A stretch of DNA of 49,667 bases. It comes from an uncultured Oscillospiraceae bacterium (GTDB lineage: Bacteria > Bacillota > Clostridia > Oscillospirales > Oscillospiraceae). A model generated the notes under the pieces. It made no database searches and was not told the DNA's origin. It worked only from the letters and a program-made list of their open reading frames with translations. The stretch is from the NCBI GenBank assembly GCA_910577915.1, contig CAJTOM010000009.1, forward strand, positions 1-49,667, given 5' to 3'. Below are positions 15,783 to 24,884 of the stretch, in pieces; the first letter of the stretch is position 1, and every line of letters begins with the position of its first letter. The translations under genes were made by a program, and so were the position numbers.

Positions 15783-16886
15783 ATGCTGGATCTGCAAACC
15801 CTGCGCCCGGAGGAGCGGGCCGGGCTGCGCCTGCGGGCGCTGTACCGCCGCCGGGGCTATCTGCCCTACCGCATGAGCCGCTTTGAGCCCTACGACCTGT
15901 ACGCCCGCAACAAGAGCTTTCTGGTCAGCGAGCATATCCTGACCTTCACCGACACCGACGGCCGCCTCATGGCCCTCAAGCCGGACGTGACCCTCTCCAT
16001 CGTCCGCAGCGCCCCCGGCGGCGGGACCACCCAGAAGGTCTACTACCAGGAGAACGTCTACCGCACCTCCCCCGCCGCCGCCGGCTACCGGGAGATTCCC
16101 CAGGCGGGGCTGGAGTGCATCGGCAGCCTGGATCTTCTGGACGTGGCCGAGGTGCTGGAGCTGGCGGCAGAGAGTCTGGCCCTGCTCAACGGCAGCTATC
16201 TGCTGGAGCTGGGCCACGCGGGGGTGGTCTCCGCCCTGCTGGAGGGTCTGCCGGAGAGCGCGCGGCCCGGCGCACTGGAGGAGCTGGGGCGGAAGAACAC
16301 CGCCGCCCTCCGCGCCCTTTGCGCCCAGGCCGGGGCGGACCCCGCCCAGGCGGAGCGGCTGTGCCGCCTCGCCCAGCTCCACGGAACCCCCGGGGAGGTC
16401 CTGCCCCAGCTCTCCCGGCTGGCGGGGAGCGCCGCCGGGGAGGCCCAGGCGGAGCTGGGCCGGCTATGCGCCCTTCTGGAGCGCCGGGCGCCGGCGGAGC
16501 GGCTCCGGCTGGACTTCTCCATTGTCAACGACATGCGCTACTACAACGGCGTCATCTTCCGGGGCTGCCTGCCGGGGCTTGCCAGCGGCGTGCTGGCCGG
16601 CGGGCGGTACGACAACCTCTTGCGCCGTATGGGCAAGACCGGCGGGGCCGTGGGCTTCGCGGTGTACCTGGACCAGCTGGAGCGGCTGGAGGAGGAGGAC
16701 GGATACGACGTGGACGTGCTGCTGCTCTACAGCCCCGGCGACGACCCCGCCGCCGTGTCCCGGCTGGCCGGCGAGCTGCGGGAGGAGGGCCGGAGCGTGC
16801 GCCTGGGGCGCAGCGCCCCGCCGGGCCTGCGCTGCAGGGAGACCCTGCGCTTCGGGGAAGGAGGCGGCCGGTCATGGACATGCTGA
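15783..16886 (+). CDS. hisZ: ATP phosphoribosyltransferase regulatory subunit
   Basis: 367 residues, ATG 15783 after GAGGGAAAGGA. It looks like a class II histidyl-tRNA synthetase core (SFLVSEHILTFTDTDGRLMALKPDVTLSIVRSA, and LDFSIVNDMRYYNGVIFRG near the C-terminus) without an anticodon-binding domain, which is the HisZ layout. HisZ cannot charge tRNA; it activates short HisG and carries histidine feedback control. A short HisG follows immediately with a 13-base overlap, as expected. Confidence 0.93.
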   Translation: MLDLQTLRPEERAGLRLRALYRRRGYLPYRMSRFEPYDLYARNKSFLVSEHILTFTDTDGRLMALKPDVTLSIVRSAPGGGTTQKVYYQENVYRTSPAAAGYREIPQAGLECIGSLDLLDVAEVLELAAESLALLNGSYLLELGHAGVVSALLEGLPESARPGALEELGRKNTAALRALCAQAGADPAQAERLCRLAQLHGTPGEVLPQLSRLAGSAAGEAQAELGRLCALLERRAPAERLRLDFSIVNDMRYYNGVIFRGCLPGLASGVLAGGRYDNLLRRMGKTGGAVGFAVYLDQLERLEEEDGYDVDVLLLYSPGDDPAAVSRLAGELREEGRSVRLGRSAPPGLRCRETLRFGEGGGRSWTC

Positions 16887-17497
16887 ATATCGCCCTGCCC
16901 AAGGGCCGGCTGGGGGAGAAGGTCTACCGGCGCTTCAAGGCCGCCGGGTACCCCTGCCCCGCCATTGAGGAGGAGAACCGGAAGCTGATTTTTGAGAATC
17001 CCGCCGCCGGCGTCCGCTACTTCTGGGTAAAACCCTCGGATGTGGCCATCTACGTGGAGCGGGGGGCCGCCGACGTGGGGGTGGCCGGGAAGGACATCCT
17101 GTTGGAGTACGGCCCCCAGGTCTACGAGCTGGCAGACCTGGGGCTGGGGCACTGCCGGATGTGCGTGGCCGCCCCCCGGGACTTCCGGGACCGGCCCGAC
17201 CGGGTGCTCCGGGTGGCCACCAAGTTCCCCCGCATCGCCGCCGGGTACTACGCCTCCCTGAGCCGGGACATCGACATCATCCGCCTCAACGGCTCCATTG
17301 AGATCGCCCCCATTCTTGGCCTCAGCGACGTGATTGTGGACATCGTAGAGACCGGCAAGACCCTGCTGGAGAACGGCCTGGAGCCCAGGGAGACCATTGT
17401 GCCCATCTCCGCCCGGCTCATCGCCAACCGGGTGGGCTATACATTCAAGCACCTGTCCATCGACCGGCTGTGCCGCCGGCTGGAGGAGCAGGCATAG
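16874..17497 (+). CDS. hisG: ATP phosphoribosyltransferase, short form
   Basis: 207 residues, the HisZ-dependent short form that lacks the C-terminal regulatory domain. Opening LNIALPKGRLGEKV and the PRPP-binding segment DVIVDIVETGKTLLENGL are typical. It catalyses the first step, joining ATP to PRPP. It starts inside the end of hisZ. Confidence 0.96.
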   Translation: MDMLNIALPKGRLGEKVYRRFKAAGYPCPAIEEENRKLIFENPAAGVRYFWVKPSDVAIYVERGAADVGVAGKDILLEYGPQVYELADLGLGHCRMCVAAPRDFRDRPDRVLRVATKFPRIAAGYYASLSRDIDIIRLNGSIEIAPILGLSDVIVDIVETGKTLLENGLEPRETIVPISARLIANRVGYTFKHLSIDRLCRRLEEQA

Positions 17498-17514
17498 CAG
17501 AGAGGAGCATGCCT

Positions 17515-18795
17515 ATGATTCGGATTATGGACGCGGGACGGACGCCCCCGGAGGAGATCCTGGCCCGGACAGAGGAGCGCCGGGACGTGTCCGCCGCCGT
17601 CTCCGCCATCATCGAGACCGTGCGGCGGGAGGGGGACCGGGCCCTGCGCCGGTACGCCCTGGAGCTGGACCACGCCCAGGTGGAAGATCTGGAGGTTCCC
17701 CCGGACCGGCTGGACCGGGCCCTGGCGGACCTGGACGGGGCGCTGCGGGCGGTGCTGGAGGAGGCGGCGGAGAACATCCGGGACTTCCACCGCCGCCAGA
17801 TGCGCGCCAGCCTCGTGGCCGCGGAGCGGCCCGGCGTGGTGCTGGGCCAGAAGCTCACCCCCATCGCCCGCGTGGGGCTCTACATCCCCGGCGGCACCGC
17901 CGCCTACCCCTCCACGGTGCTGATGAACGCCATCCCCGCCAAAATCGCCGGGTGCCGGGAAATTGTCATGGTCTCGCCCCCCACCTGCGGCGGGGATGTG
18001 AATCCCGTCATTCTAGCCGCCGCCCGCATCGCCGGGGTGGACCGGGTCTTCCGCTGCGGCGGGGCCCAGGCCGTGGCGGCCCTGGCCTGGGGGACGGAGA
18101 CGGTGCCCCGCGTGGACAAGATCACGGGCCCCGGCAGCGTCTTCGTGGCCGAGGCCAAGCGGCAGGTCTTCGGTCAGGTGGGCATCGACATGATCGCCGG
18201 CCCCAGCGAGATCCTGGTAGTGGCCGACGGCGGCAGCGACCCCCGCTGGGTGGCCGCCGACCTGCTCAGCCAGGCGGAACACGACAAAAACGCCAGCGCC
18301 GTGCTCATCACCGACGCCCCCGCCCTGGCCCAGGCCGTGGCGGAGGAGCTGGAGCGCCAGCTGGCGGACCTGCCCCGGCAGGAGATCGCCCGGGCCTCCC
18401 TGGAGGCCAACGGGAAGATCATCCTTACCGGGAGCATCCCCGAGGCCGTCGCCATCGCCAACCAGCTGGCCCCGGAGCACCTGGAGCTGTGCGTGGACAG
18501 TCCCTTCGACTACCTGGACCAGGTGGAAAACGCCGGGTCCGTCTTCCTGGGCCGCCACTGCCCGGAGGCCCTGGGGGACTATCTGGCGGGGCCCAACCAC
18601 ACCCTGCCCACCGGCGGCTCCGCCCGCTTCGCCAGCCCCCTGGGGGTGGACGACTTCGTGAAGAAGTCCCAGTTCCTCTACTACACTCCCCAGGCCCTCC
18701 GGGACGCCGCCGGCAGCATCGCTGCCTTCGCCCGGCAGGAGGGCCTGGAGGGCCACGCCCGCAGCGCCCTGGCCCGTGGGCAGGGCGGCCGGTAG
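17515..18795 (+). CDS. hisD: Histidinol dehydrogenase
   Basis: 426 residues, start ATG 17515; ATG 17509 lies too close to the AGGAG site. Motifs include KITGPGSVFVAEAKRQV, the zinc-ligand region LSQAEHDKNA and GPNHTLPTGGSAR. It performs the last two oxidations, histidinol to histidine, with NAD. It is followed by a 94-base gap with a hairpin before hisC. Confidence 0.97.
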   Translation: MIRIMDAGRTPPEEILARTEERRDVSAAVSAIIETVRREGDRALRRYALELDHAQVEDLEVPPDRLDRALADLDGALRAVLEEAAENIRDFHRRQMRASLVAAERPGVVLGQKLTPIARVGLYIPGGTAAYPSTVLMNAIPAKIAGCREIVMVSPPTCGGDVNPVILAAARIAGVDRVFRCGGAQAVAALAWGTETVPRVDKITGPGSVFVAEAKRQVFGQVGIDMIAGPSEILVVADGGSDPRWVAADLLSQAEHDKNASAVLITDAPALAQAVAEELERQLADLPRQEIARASLEANGKIILTGSIPEAVAIANQLAPEHLELCVDSPFDYLDQVENAGSVFLGRHCPEALGDYLAGPNHTLPTGGSARFASPLGVDDFVKKSQFLYYTPQALRDAAGSIAAFARQEGLEGHARSALARGQGGR

Positions 18796-18849
18796 GCGGC
18801 CCTTTTCCCGCTGCCGGGAGAAAACCGGATCATATAGCCGACACACATC

Positions 18850-18872
18850 CGGGCAAAACGCCCTTTTGCCCG
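18850..18872 (+). promoter_or_regulatory. Hairpin between hisD and hisC
   Basis: A perfect 9 bp stem (18850-18858 with 18864-18872) and 5-base loop, eight bases before the hisC ribosome site. No T-run follows, so it is more likely an RNA-processing or stability element than a terminator. It is the longest gap within the first half of the otherwise tightly packed operon. Confidence 0.5.
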
Positions 18873-18889
18873 CCACTTTAGGAGTTTCT

Positions 18890-19969
18890 ATGAGCAGATT
18901 TTTAAGCGCGCGGTTTCAGGCCCTGGAGGCCTATGTACCCGGGGAGCAGCCCCAGGACATGCAGTATATCAAGCTCAACACCAACGAATCCCCCTTTCCC
19001 CCCGCCCCGGCGGTGCGGGAAGCGCTGAACGCGGCGGAAATTGACCGGCTCAACCTCTACCCCGACCCGGAGGGCAGGGCCCTGCGGGAGAAGCTGGCGG
19101 ACTTCTACGGCGTGGGGGTGGAGAACGTCTTTCTGGCCAACGGCTCCGACGAACTGCTGAACTTCTTCTTCATGGCCTTCTGCGACCGGGACAGGCCCGT
19201 GGCCTACCCCGCCGTCAGCTACGGCTTTTACCCCGTATACGCCAGCCTGTACGGCCTGCCCGCCCGGGAGGTCCCCCTGCGGGAGGGCTTCCGGCTGGAG
19301 CCGGCGGATTACTGCGGCATCGGGAAGAACGTGGTCATCGCCAATCCCAACGCCCCCACCGGCCGGGCCATCGGCGCGGCGGACATCGCACGCATCGCAG
19401 AGAGCAACCCGGACCACGTGGTCCTCATCGACGAGGCCTACATCGACTTCGGCGGGGAGAGCTGCCTGCCTCTGACAAAGAAGTACGAGAACCTGCTGGT
19501 GTGCCAGACCTTCTCCAAGTTCCGCTCCCTGGCGGGGGGCCGGCTGGGCTTCGCCGTGGGCAGCCCGGCGCTGATCAGGGACCTGGACAGGATCCGCTAC
19601 TCCACCAACTCCTACAACATCAACCGCCTGACCATGGCCGCCGCCATCGCCACCATTGACAGCCACGGCTACTACGCCGCCAACAGCCGCCTCATCCAGG
19701 AGAACCGGGCCTATACGGCGGCGGCGCTGGACGCGCTGGGCTTCGAGACCCTGCCCAGCCTGGCCAACTTCATCTTTACCCGCTGTCCCCAGGTGGAGGG
19801 CAGGCGGCTCTACCGGGAGCTGAAGGCCCGGGGCGTGCTGGTGCGGCACTGGGACAAGGCGGAAATCGCCGACTGGTGCCGGGTCACCATCGGCTCCCGC
19901 GGACAGATGGACGTGTTTTTGGAGAAGGTCCGGGAGATTGTAAAGGAGGCGGCCCATGCGGACAGCTGA
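18890..19969 (+). CDS. hisC: Histidinol-phosphate aminotransferase
   Basis: 359 residues, ATG 18890 after TAGGAG. Class I/II aminotransferase: IKLNTNESPFPP at the start, IANPNAPTGRAI, VLIDEAYIDFGG, and the PLP lysine in TFSKFRSLAGGRLGF. It converts imidazole-acetol phosphate to histidinol phosphate. The 3' end overlaps hisB by 14 bases. Confidence 0.95.
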   Translation: MSRFLSARFQALEAYVPGEQPQDMQYIKLNTNESPFPPAPAVREALNAAEIDRLNLYPDPEGRALREKLADFYGVGVENVFLANGSDELLNFFFMAFCDRDRPVAYPAVSYGFYPVYASLYGLPAREVPLREGFRLEPADYCGIGKNVVIANPNAPTGRAIGAADIARIAESNPDHVVLIDEAYIDFGGESCLPLTKKYENLLVCQTFSKFRSLAGGRLGFAVGSPALIRDLDRIRYSTNSYNINRLTMAAAIATIDSHGYYAANSRLIQENRAYTAAALDALGFETLPSLANFIFTRCPQVEGRRLYRELKARGVLVRHWDKAEIADWCRVTIGSRGQMDVFLEKVREIVKEAAHADS

Positions 19970-20543
19970 GATCGCCCGCCGGACGGCGGAGACGGACGTC
20001 CGGCTCCGGCTGGAGCTGGACGGCACGGGGGAAAGCCGGGTCAGCACCGGCTGCGGCTTTCTGGACCACATGCTGACCCTCTTCGCCCGCCACGGACGCT
20101 TTGACCTGGAGATCACATGCCAGGGCGACACCTGCGTGGACGACCACCACACGGTGGAGGACGTGGGTATCTGCCTGGGGGACGCCTTCGCCCAGGCTCT
20201 GGGGGACAAGCGGGGCGTGGCGCGCTACGGCTCTGCGCTGCTGCCCATGGACGAGGCCCTGATCCTCACCGCCGTGGACCTCAGCGGCCGGGGGATGCTG
20301 TGCTGCGAGCTCCGCATCCCCGCCCAGAAGGTGGGCACTTTCGACACGGAGCTGGCGGAGGAATTCTTCATCGCCCTGGCCCGCCGGGGGGACATGACCC
20401 TCCACATCCGCCAGCTGGCGGGGAACAACAGCCACCACATCATTGAGGGGGCCTTCAAGAGCCTGGCCCGCTCCCTGGGGGCAGCGGCGGCCGTCGACCC
20501 CCGGTTTTCCCAGGAAATTCCCTCCACCAAGGGGGTGCTGTAG
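19956..20543 (+). CDS. hisB: Imidazoleglycerol-phosphate dehydratase
   Basis: 195 residues, the single-function form with no phosphatase domain, which matches the separate HisJ later in the operon. Both metal-binding segments are visible (DDHHTVEDVG and NNSHHIIEGAFKSLARSL), with GFLDHML near residue 30. It dehydrates imidazoleglycerol phosphate. Confidence 0.97.
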   Translation: MRTAEIARRTAETDVRLRLELDGTGESRVSTGCGFLDHMLTLFARHGRFDLEITCQGDTCVDDHHTVEDVGICLGDAFAQALGDKRGVARYGSALLPMDEALILTAVDLSGRGMLCCELRIPAQKVGTFDTELAEEFFIALARRGDMTLHIRQLAGNNSHHIIEGAFKSLARSLGAAAAVDPRFSQEIPSTKGVL

Positions 20544-21161
20544 GTGATCGCCATCATCGACTACGGCGTGGGCAACCTGTTCTCGCTGAAAAGCTCCTTC
20601 GCCGCCATCGGCGCGGACACTGTTGTCACCGGCGACCCGGCCGTTATCCGCGGCGCGGACAAGCTGGTCCTCCCCGGCGTGGGGGCCTTCGGCGACGCGG
20701 CGGCGCTGCTGCGCCGGAACCGCCTGGACCAGCTGGTCCGGGAGGAGACCGCCTCCGGGAAGCCCCTGCTGGGCATCTGCCTGGGGATGCAGCTGCTGTT
20801 CGACTACAGCCTGGAGTACGGCCGCCACCAGGGCCTGGGCCTGATCCCCGGATCCGTGCGCCCTATCCGGGACTACATTCCGGCGGCGTACAAGACGCCC
20901 CACATCGGCTGGAACGCCCTCCGCTTCCCCGCCGGACAGCCGGTGAGCCCGCTGTTCCGGCACATCCGGGAGGGGGCGTGTGTGTACTTCGTCCACTCCT
21001 TCTGCGCCGCGGAGTGCGAACCGCACGTCATCGCCTCGGCGGAGTACGGGGCGGAGCTGACGGCGGCGGCAGCCCGGGAGAACGTATATGGCGTACAGTT
21101 CCACCCGGAGAAGAGCGGAGACGCTGGCCTGCACATCCTGCGGGCCTTCTGTGAGCTGTAA
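20544..21161 (+). CDS. hisH: Imidazole glycerol phosphate synthase glutaminase subunit
   Basis: 205 residues from a GTG directly after the hisB stop. Class I glutamine amidotransferase triad: nucleophile Cys in LLGICLGMQLLFD (near residue 79), and His-Glu in YGVQFHPEKSG. It hydrolyses glutamine and feeds ammonia to HisF, encoded two genes on. Confidence 0.96.
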   Translation: MIAIIDYGVGNLFSLKSSFAAIGADTVVTGDPAVIRGADKLVLPGVGAFGDAAALLRRNRLDQLVREETASGKPLLGICLGMQLLFDYSLEYGRHQGLGLIPGSVRPIRDYIPAAYKTPHIGWNALRFPAGQPVSPLFRHIREGACVYFVHSFCAAECEPHVIASAEYGAELTAAAARENVYGVQFHPEKSGDAGLHILRAFCEL

Positions 21162-21173
21162 GGAGGGCGAACC

Positions 21174-21893
21174 ATGCTTATTTTTCCCGCAATTGACCTG
21201 AAGGACGGCAAAGCGGTCCGTCTCCGCAGGGGCGACTTCTCCACCGTCCACCAGGTAGCGGACGACCCCCTGGAGACCGCCAGAACCTTCTGCGCCGCCG
21301 GGGCCCGGTACCTCCACATGGTGGATCTGGACGGGGCACGGGACGGCATCCGGAAAAACAGCGCCATCGTCAGGGCGGCGGCGTCCGCCGGGCTGCGGAT
21401 CGAGCTGGGGGGCGGCATCCGGTCCGCGGCGGACCTGGAGGCGGTCTTCGCCCTGGGCGTCTGGCGGGCGGTCATCGGCTCCGCCGCCGTCAGCCGGCCG
21501 GACTTCGTCCGCGAGGCCCTGGCCGCCTGGGGCCCGGAGCGCATCGCCGTGGGCGTCGACGCCAAGGACGGCCTGGTCCGCACCGCCGGCTGGGAGGAGA
21601 ACGCCGGAGTGGACTACCTGGCCTTCGCCCGGCAGATGGAGGACCTGGGCGTCCGGCACATCATTTTCACCGACATCGACACCGACGGTGTCCTCGCCGG
21701 CCCCGCCTTTGACCGGCTGGAGGCCCTGCAGAAAACGGTCTCCTGCGCCATCACCGCCTCCGGCGGAGTGTCCTCCAACGCCGATCTGCGCGCCCTCCGG
21801 GACCAGGGGCTCTACGCCGCCATCGTGGGCAAGGCCTGGTACGCCGGGGCGGTGGATCTGGCCCAGGCCGTGGAGGAAGGAGGCCCCCAGTGA
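21174..21893 (+). CDS. hisA: Phosphoribosylformimino-AICAR-phosphate isomerase
   Basis: 239 residues, TIM barrel. Catalytic Asp in PAIDLKDGKAVRL and the second Asp in FTDIDTDGVL are present, with the GGGIRSAADLE phosphate-binding turn. AAGGAGG precedes the start; the stop overlaps hisF (GTGA). Confidence 0.96.
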   Translation: MLIFPAIDLKDGKAVRLRRGDFSTVHQVADDPLETARTFCAAGARYLHMVDLDGARDGIRKNSAIVRAAASAGLRIELGGGIRSAADLEAVFALGVWRAVIGSAAVSRPDFVREALAAWGPERIAVGVDAKDGLVRTAGWEENAGVDYLAFARQMEDLGVRHIIFTDIDTDGVLAGPAFDRLEALQKTVSCAITASGGVSSNADLRALRDQGLYAAIVGKAWYAGAVDLAQAVEEGGPQ

Positions 21894-22648
21894 TCACCAA
21901 GCGCATCATCCCCTGCCTGGACGTGAAGGACGGCCGGGTGGTCAAGGGGGTCAACTTCCTGGGCCTGGCGGACGTGAGCTCCCCGGTAAAGCTGGCGTCC
22001 TTCTACTCCGGCTGCGGCGCGGACGAGCTGGTATTTTACGACATCACCGCCTCCGCCGAGGGCCGGGCCCTGTTTACCGGCATTCTCCGGGAGGTGGCCT
22101 CCACCGTCTTCATCCCTCTCACCGTGGGGGGCGGCATCAACACGGTGGAGGACTTCGACCGGGTGCTGAAATGCGGTGCGGACAAGGTCAGCGTCAACTC
22201 CGGGGCCCTCCGGGACCCCGGCCTCATCCCGGCGGCGGCGAAGAAATACGGCGACCAGTGCGTGGTCCTCAGCGTAGATGCCAAGCGCGTGGACGGGCGC
22301 TTTCGGGTGTTCGCCAAGGGCGGCCGGGTGGACACGGGCCTGGACGCCGTCCAGTGGATCAAATCCTGCGCCGCCAACGGCGCCGGGGAGATCGTTCTCA
22401 ACAGCATCGACACCGACGGGGTGAAGCAGGGCTTCGACCTGGAGATGCTGGCGGCGGTGTGCGGCGCGGTGGATGTGCCGGTGATCGCCTCCGGCGGCGC
22501 CGGGTGCGCGGACCACTTCAAGCAGCTCTTCCACGCCCTGCCCAAGGTGGACGCGGGCCTGGCGGCCTCCATCTTCCACTTCGGCGAGGTGTCCATCCCG
22601 GATCTGAAGCGGGATCTGGCGGCGGACGGCATCAATATGCGGCTGTGA
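21890..22648 (+). CDS. hisF: Imidazole glycerol phosphate synthase cyclase subunit
   Basis: 252 residues from a GTG that overlaps the hisA stop. TIM barrel with catalytic Asp in IPCLDVKDGRVVKG and in LSVDAKRVDG, plus the VGGGINTVED and ASGGAG phosphate-binding turns. It partners HisH and produces imidazoleglycerol phosphate and AICAR. Confidence 0.97.
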   Translation: MITKRIIPCLDVKDGRVVKGVNFLGLADVSSPVKLASFYSGCGADELVFYDITASAEGRALFTGILREVASTVFIPLTVGGGINTVEDFDRVLKCGADKVSVNSGALRDPGLIPAAAKKYGDQCVVLSVDAKRVDGRFRVFAKGGRVDTGLDAVQWIKSCAANGAGEIVLNSIDTDGVKQGFDLEMLAAVCGAVDVPVIASGGAGCADHFKQLFHALPKVDAGLAASIFHFGEVSIPDLKRDLAADGINMRL

Positions 22649-22677
22649 CCGGCGGGACAAAAAGGAGGCATACCAGC

Positions 22678-23139
22678 ATGGACATACTGCGCTTTACATG
22701 CGCCGGCATGCGGGACGGCGGGACGTTTCCCGCCGTCCACACCGGGCGGGGGGAGGACCGCTCTCCCCCGTTTTCCATCCGGAACCTGTCGCCGGCGGCG
22801 AAAACCCTGGCCATCACCCTGGAGGACCTCTCCCACCCCCTCTTCAAGAATTTCACCCACTGGCTGATCTGGAACATCCCCGCCGGGCCGGAGATCCCCG
22901 GCGCCATCCCCGCCGGCCGGTTGGTCCCCGGCCTGGGCCGGCAGGGCCTGGGCTACGGCCTCTTCCGCTACGCCGGCCCCAAGCCCCCGCAGGGAAAGCG
23001 GCACATGTACCGCTTCACGGTATACGCGCTGGACAGCGAAATCGACCTGCCCTTCCCGCCGGTGAAGCGCCGCTTTATCCGGCTGGCCGAGGCGCATATT
23101 CTCCAGCAGGGCAGCATAACCTGCTCGTTTACATCCTAA
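22678..23139 (+). CDS. YbhB/YbcL (PEBP, Raf-kinase-inhibitor-like) protein inside the his operon
   Basis: 153 residues, start ATG 22678 after AAAAAGGAGG. The PEBP features are clear: SPPFSIRNLSPAAKTLAITLED at the N-terminus, HWLIWNIPAG, and a YRFTVYALDSEIDLP strand near the end. PEBP proteins bind anionic ligands such as phospholipid head groups; the function of the bacterial forms is mostly unknown. It is not part of histidine synthesis, so its place between hisF and hisIE looks like an insertion. The 140-base gap after it, with two hairpins, supports a recent or separately regulated junction. Confidence 0.88.
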   Translation: MDILRFTCAGMRDGGTFPAVHTGRGEDRSPPFSIRNLSPAAKTLAITLEDLSHPLFKNFTHWLIWNIPAGPEIPGAIPAGRLVPGLGRQGLGYGLFRYAGPKPPQGKRHMYRFTVYALDSEIDLPFPPVKRRFIRLAEAHILQQGSITCSFTS

Positions 23140-23166
23140 TGCGCTTGCCCAGCGAGGAGCACCATG

Positions 23167-23254
23167 CCGCTGCCTGGCAGAAATACCGGAACGGCAGCGG
23201 TTTTTGTCTCCAAGCTACATTTCTATTGGGCACGTTTTGTAGTCAAAAACGTGC
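23167..23254 (+). terminator. Intrinsic terminator-like hairpin and second hairpin before hisIE
   Basis: First hairpin: 8 bp stem (23167-23174 with 23193-23200), 18-base loop, then TTTTTG, which reads as a terminator. Second: 9 bp stem (23230-23238 with 23246-23254), loop 7. hisIE and hisJ lie downstream, so this must be leaky, regulated or bypassed. Confidence 0.5.
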
Positions 23255-23279
23255 GATTATCGTCATCAGGAGGACACCC

Positions 23280-23930
23280 ATGCTGAACATCGACGAGCTG
23301 AAATACGACAGCCACGGCCTGATCCCCGCCATCGTGGTGGATGCCTCTACCCAAAAGGTGCTGACCCTGGCCTATATGAACCGGGAGAGCCTGGCTGTCT
23401 CCATGGAGGAGGGCCGGACCTGCTTCTGGTCCCGGTCCCGCCGGGAGCTGTGGCGGAAGGGGGAGACCAGCGGAAATGTCCAGCACATCGTGGACATCAC
23501 CGCCGACTGCGACCGGGACGCCCTGGTCGTCCGGGTGGACAAGGAGGGCCCCGCCTGCCATCTGGGGACGGATTCCTGCTTCAACCAGCGGGTTTTCGAG
23601 GGGGACCGGGGAGAGCCCTTCTCTGTGGAGAGCCTGTACCGGCTGCTCCAGGGCCGGAAACGAGACCTGCCCGCGGGCTCCTACACCACCTACCTCTTCC
23701 AGAAGGGCGTCGACAAGATGCTTAAAAAGGTGGGCGAGGAGTGCACCGAGGTCATCATCGGCGGCAAGGCCGGGGACCGGGCGGAGACAGTCTATGAGAT
23801 CGCGGACCTCATGTACCATGTGATGGTGCTGATGGTGGAGATGGGCATCTCCGTGGAGGACATACGCGCCGAGCTTGCCTCCCGCCACGTCATCGACCAC
23901 AAGGTGAAACAGGAGAAGATGACCCCATGA
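23280..23930 (+). CDS. hisIE: Bifunctional phosphoribosyl-AMP cyclohydrolase / phosphoribosyl-ATP pyrophosphatase
   Basis: 216 residues, ATG 23280 after CAGGAGGA. Residues 1 to about 112 are HisI (VLTLAYMNRESL, TCFWSRSRRELWRKGETSGN, ADCDRDALVVRV and CHLG metal region). The remainder is HisE (TYLFQKGVDKMLKKVGEECTE). It removes pyrophosphate from PR-ATP and opens the ring, steps 2 and 3. The stop overlaps hisJ (ATGA). Confidence 0.96.
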   Translation: MLNIDELKYDSHGLIPAIVVDASTQKVLTLAYMNRESLAVSMEEGRTCFWSRSRRELWRKGETSGNVQHIVDITADCDRDALVVRVDKEGPACHLGTDSCFNQRVFEGDRGEPFSVESLYRLLQGRKRDLPAGSYTTYLFQKGVDKMLKKVGEECTEVIIGGKAGDRAETVYEIADLMYHVMVLMVEMGISVEDIRAELASRHVIDHKVKQEKMTP

Positions 23931-24814
23931 TCCTCCAGAATCTCCACACCCACACCGTCTTCGGCGACGGGGCGGGCACGCCGGAGCGGATGGCCCGCCG
24001 GGCACTGGCGGCGGGGTGCGCCTCCCTGGGCTTCTCCGAGCACAGCCCCCTCCCTCCCGGCCGGGACCCGGACGGCTGGACCATGGCGGCGGAGGAGGAG
24101 GCCGCCTACCGCGCGGAGGTCCTCCGTCTGCGCCGGCGCTTCCAGGGGCGGCTGGGCGTCTTTCTGGGCCTGGAGCAGGACTACGACTCGCCGCCGCCCC
24201 GGTGGGACTACGACTACCTCATCGGCTCCGTCCACACCGTGGAGCGGGACGGCGCGTTCCTCTCCGTGGACAACACCGCCGAGGAGCTGGCGGAGGCCAT
24301 CGACGGCCACTTCGGCGGCGACGGCCTGGCCCTGGCCCTGGCCTACTTTGACCGGGCGGGGCAGGTTGCGGAGCGGACCGGGTGCCAGATTGCGGGCCAC
24401 TTCGACCTGGTGACCAAGCTCAACCGGGACGGGCGGTTCTTCGACGAGGAGGACCCCCGCTACATCCGGGCGGCCCTGGAGGCCCTGGAGGCCGTCCTGG
24501 CCCGCGACGTGATCTTCGAGATCAACACCGGGGCCGTGGCCCGTGGGTACCGGCCCCTCCCCTACCCCGCCCCCTTCCTGCTCCGGGCCATCCGGGAGCG
24601 GGGCGGGCGGGTGTGCATCTCCAGCGACTGCCACAGCCCCGCCGCCCTCCTCTTCGCCTTTCCCCAGGCGGCCCGGCTGGCCATGGAGTGCGGCTTCCGG
24701 GAAACCTGGGTGCTCACAGACGCTGGCTTCCAGGCCGTGGGCCTGGAGGACTTCCTGGCGGAGGCGGAAGCCCCCCGTCCAGGTCCCCTGGGGCGGCTGC
24801 TGCGAAGCCTGTAA
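23927..24814 (+). CDS. hisJ: Histidinol-phosphatase, PHP family
   Basis: 295 residues. PHP-family metal ligands are seen in NLHTHTVFGDG, FSEHSPLPP, IGSVHTVE, IAGHFDLVTKLN and ISSDCHSP. It removes phosphate from histidinol phosphate, the step that a two-domain HisB does in enterobacteria. It completes the pathway and ends the operon; the name hisK is also used for this family. Confidence 0.93.
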   Translation: MILQNLHTHTVFGDGAGTPERMARRALAAGCASLGFSEHSPLPPGRDPDGWTMAAEEEAAYRAEVLRLRRRFQGRLGVFLGLEQDYDSPPPRWDYDYLIGSVHTVERDGAFLSVDNTAEELAEAIDGHFGGDGLALALAYFDRAGQVAERTGCQIAGHFDLVTKLNRDGRFFDEEDPRYIRAALEALEAVLARDVIFEINTGAVARGYRPLPYPAPFLLRAIRERGGRVCISSDCHSPAALLFAFPQAARLAMECGFRETWVLTDAGFQAVGLEDFLAEAEAPRPGPLGRLLRSL

Positions 24815-24825
24815 AGCAACAAAAG

Positions 24826-24867
24826 GAGACGCTTTTGCGCGTTTACCGTGCGCAAAAGCGTCTCTTT
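24826..24867. terminator. Bidirectional terminator of the his operon
   Basis: A perfect 15 bp stem (24826-24840 with 24850-24864), 9-base loop, then TTT on the plus strand; on the minus strand the flank is CTTTTGTTGCTTT. It separates hisJ from the convergent solute-binding gene. Confidence 0.85.
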
Positions 24868-24884
24868 ATATCCCCGTCCGCTCC

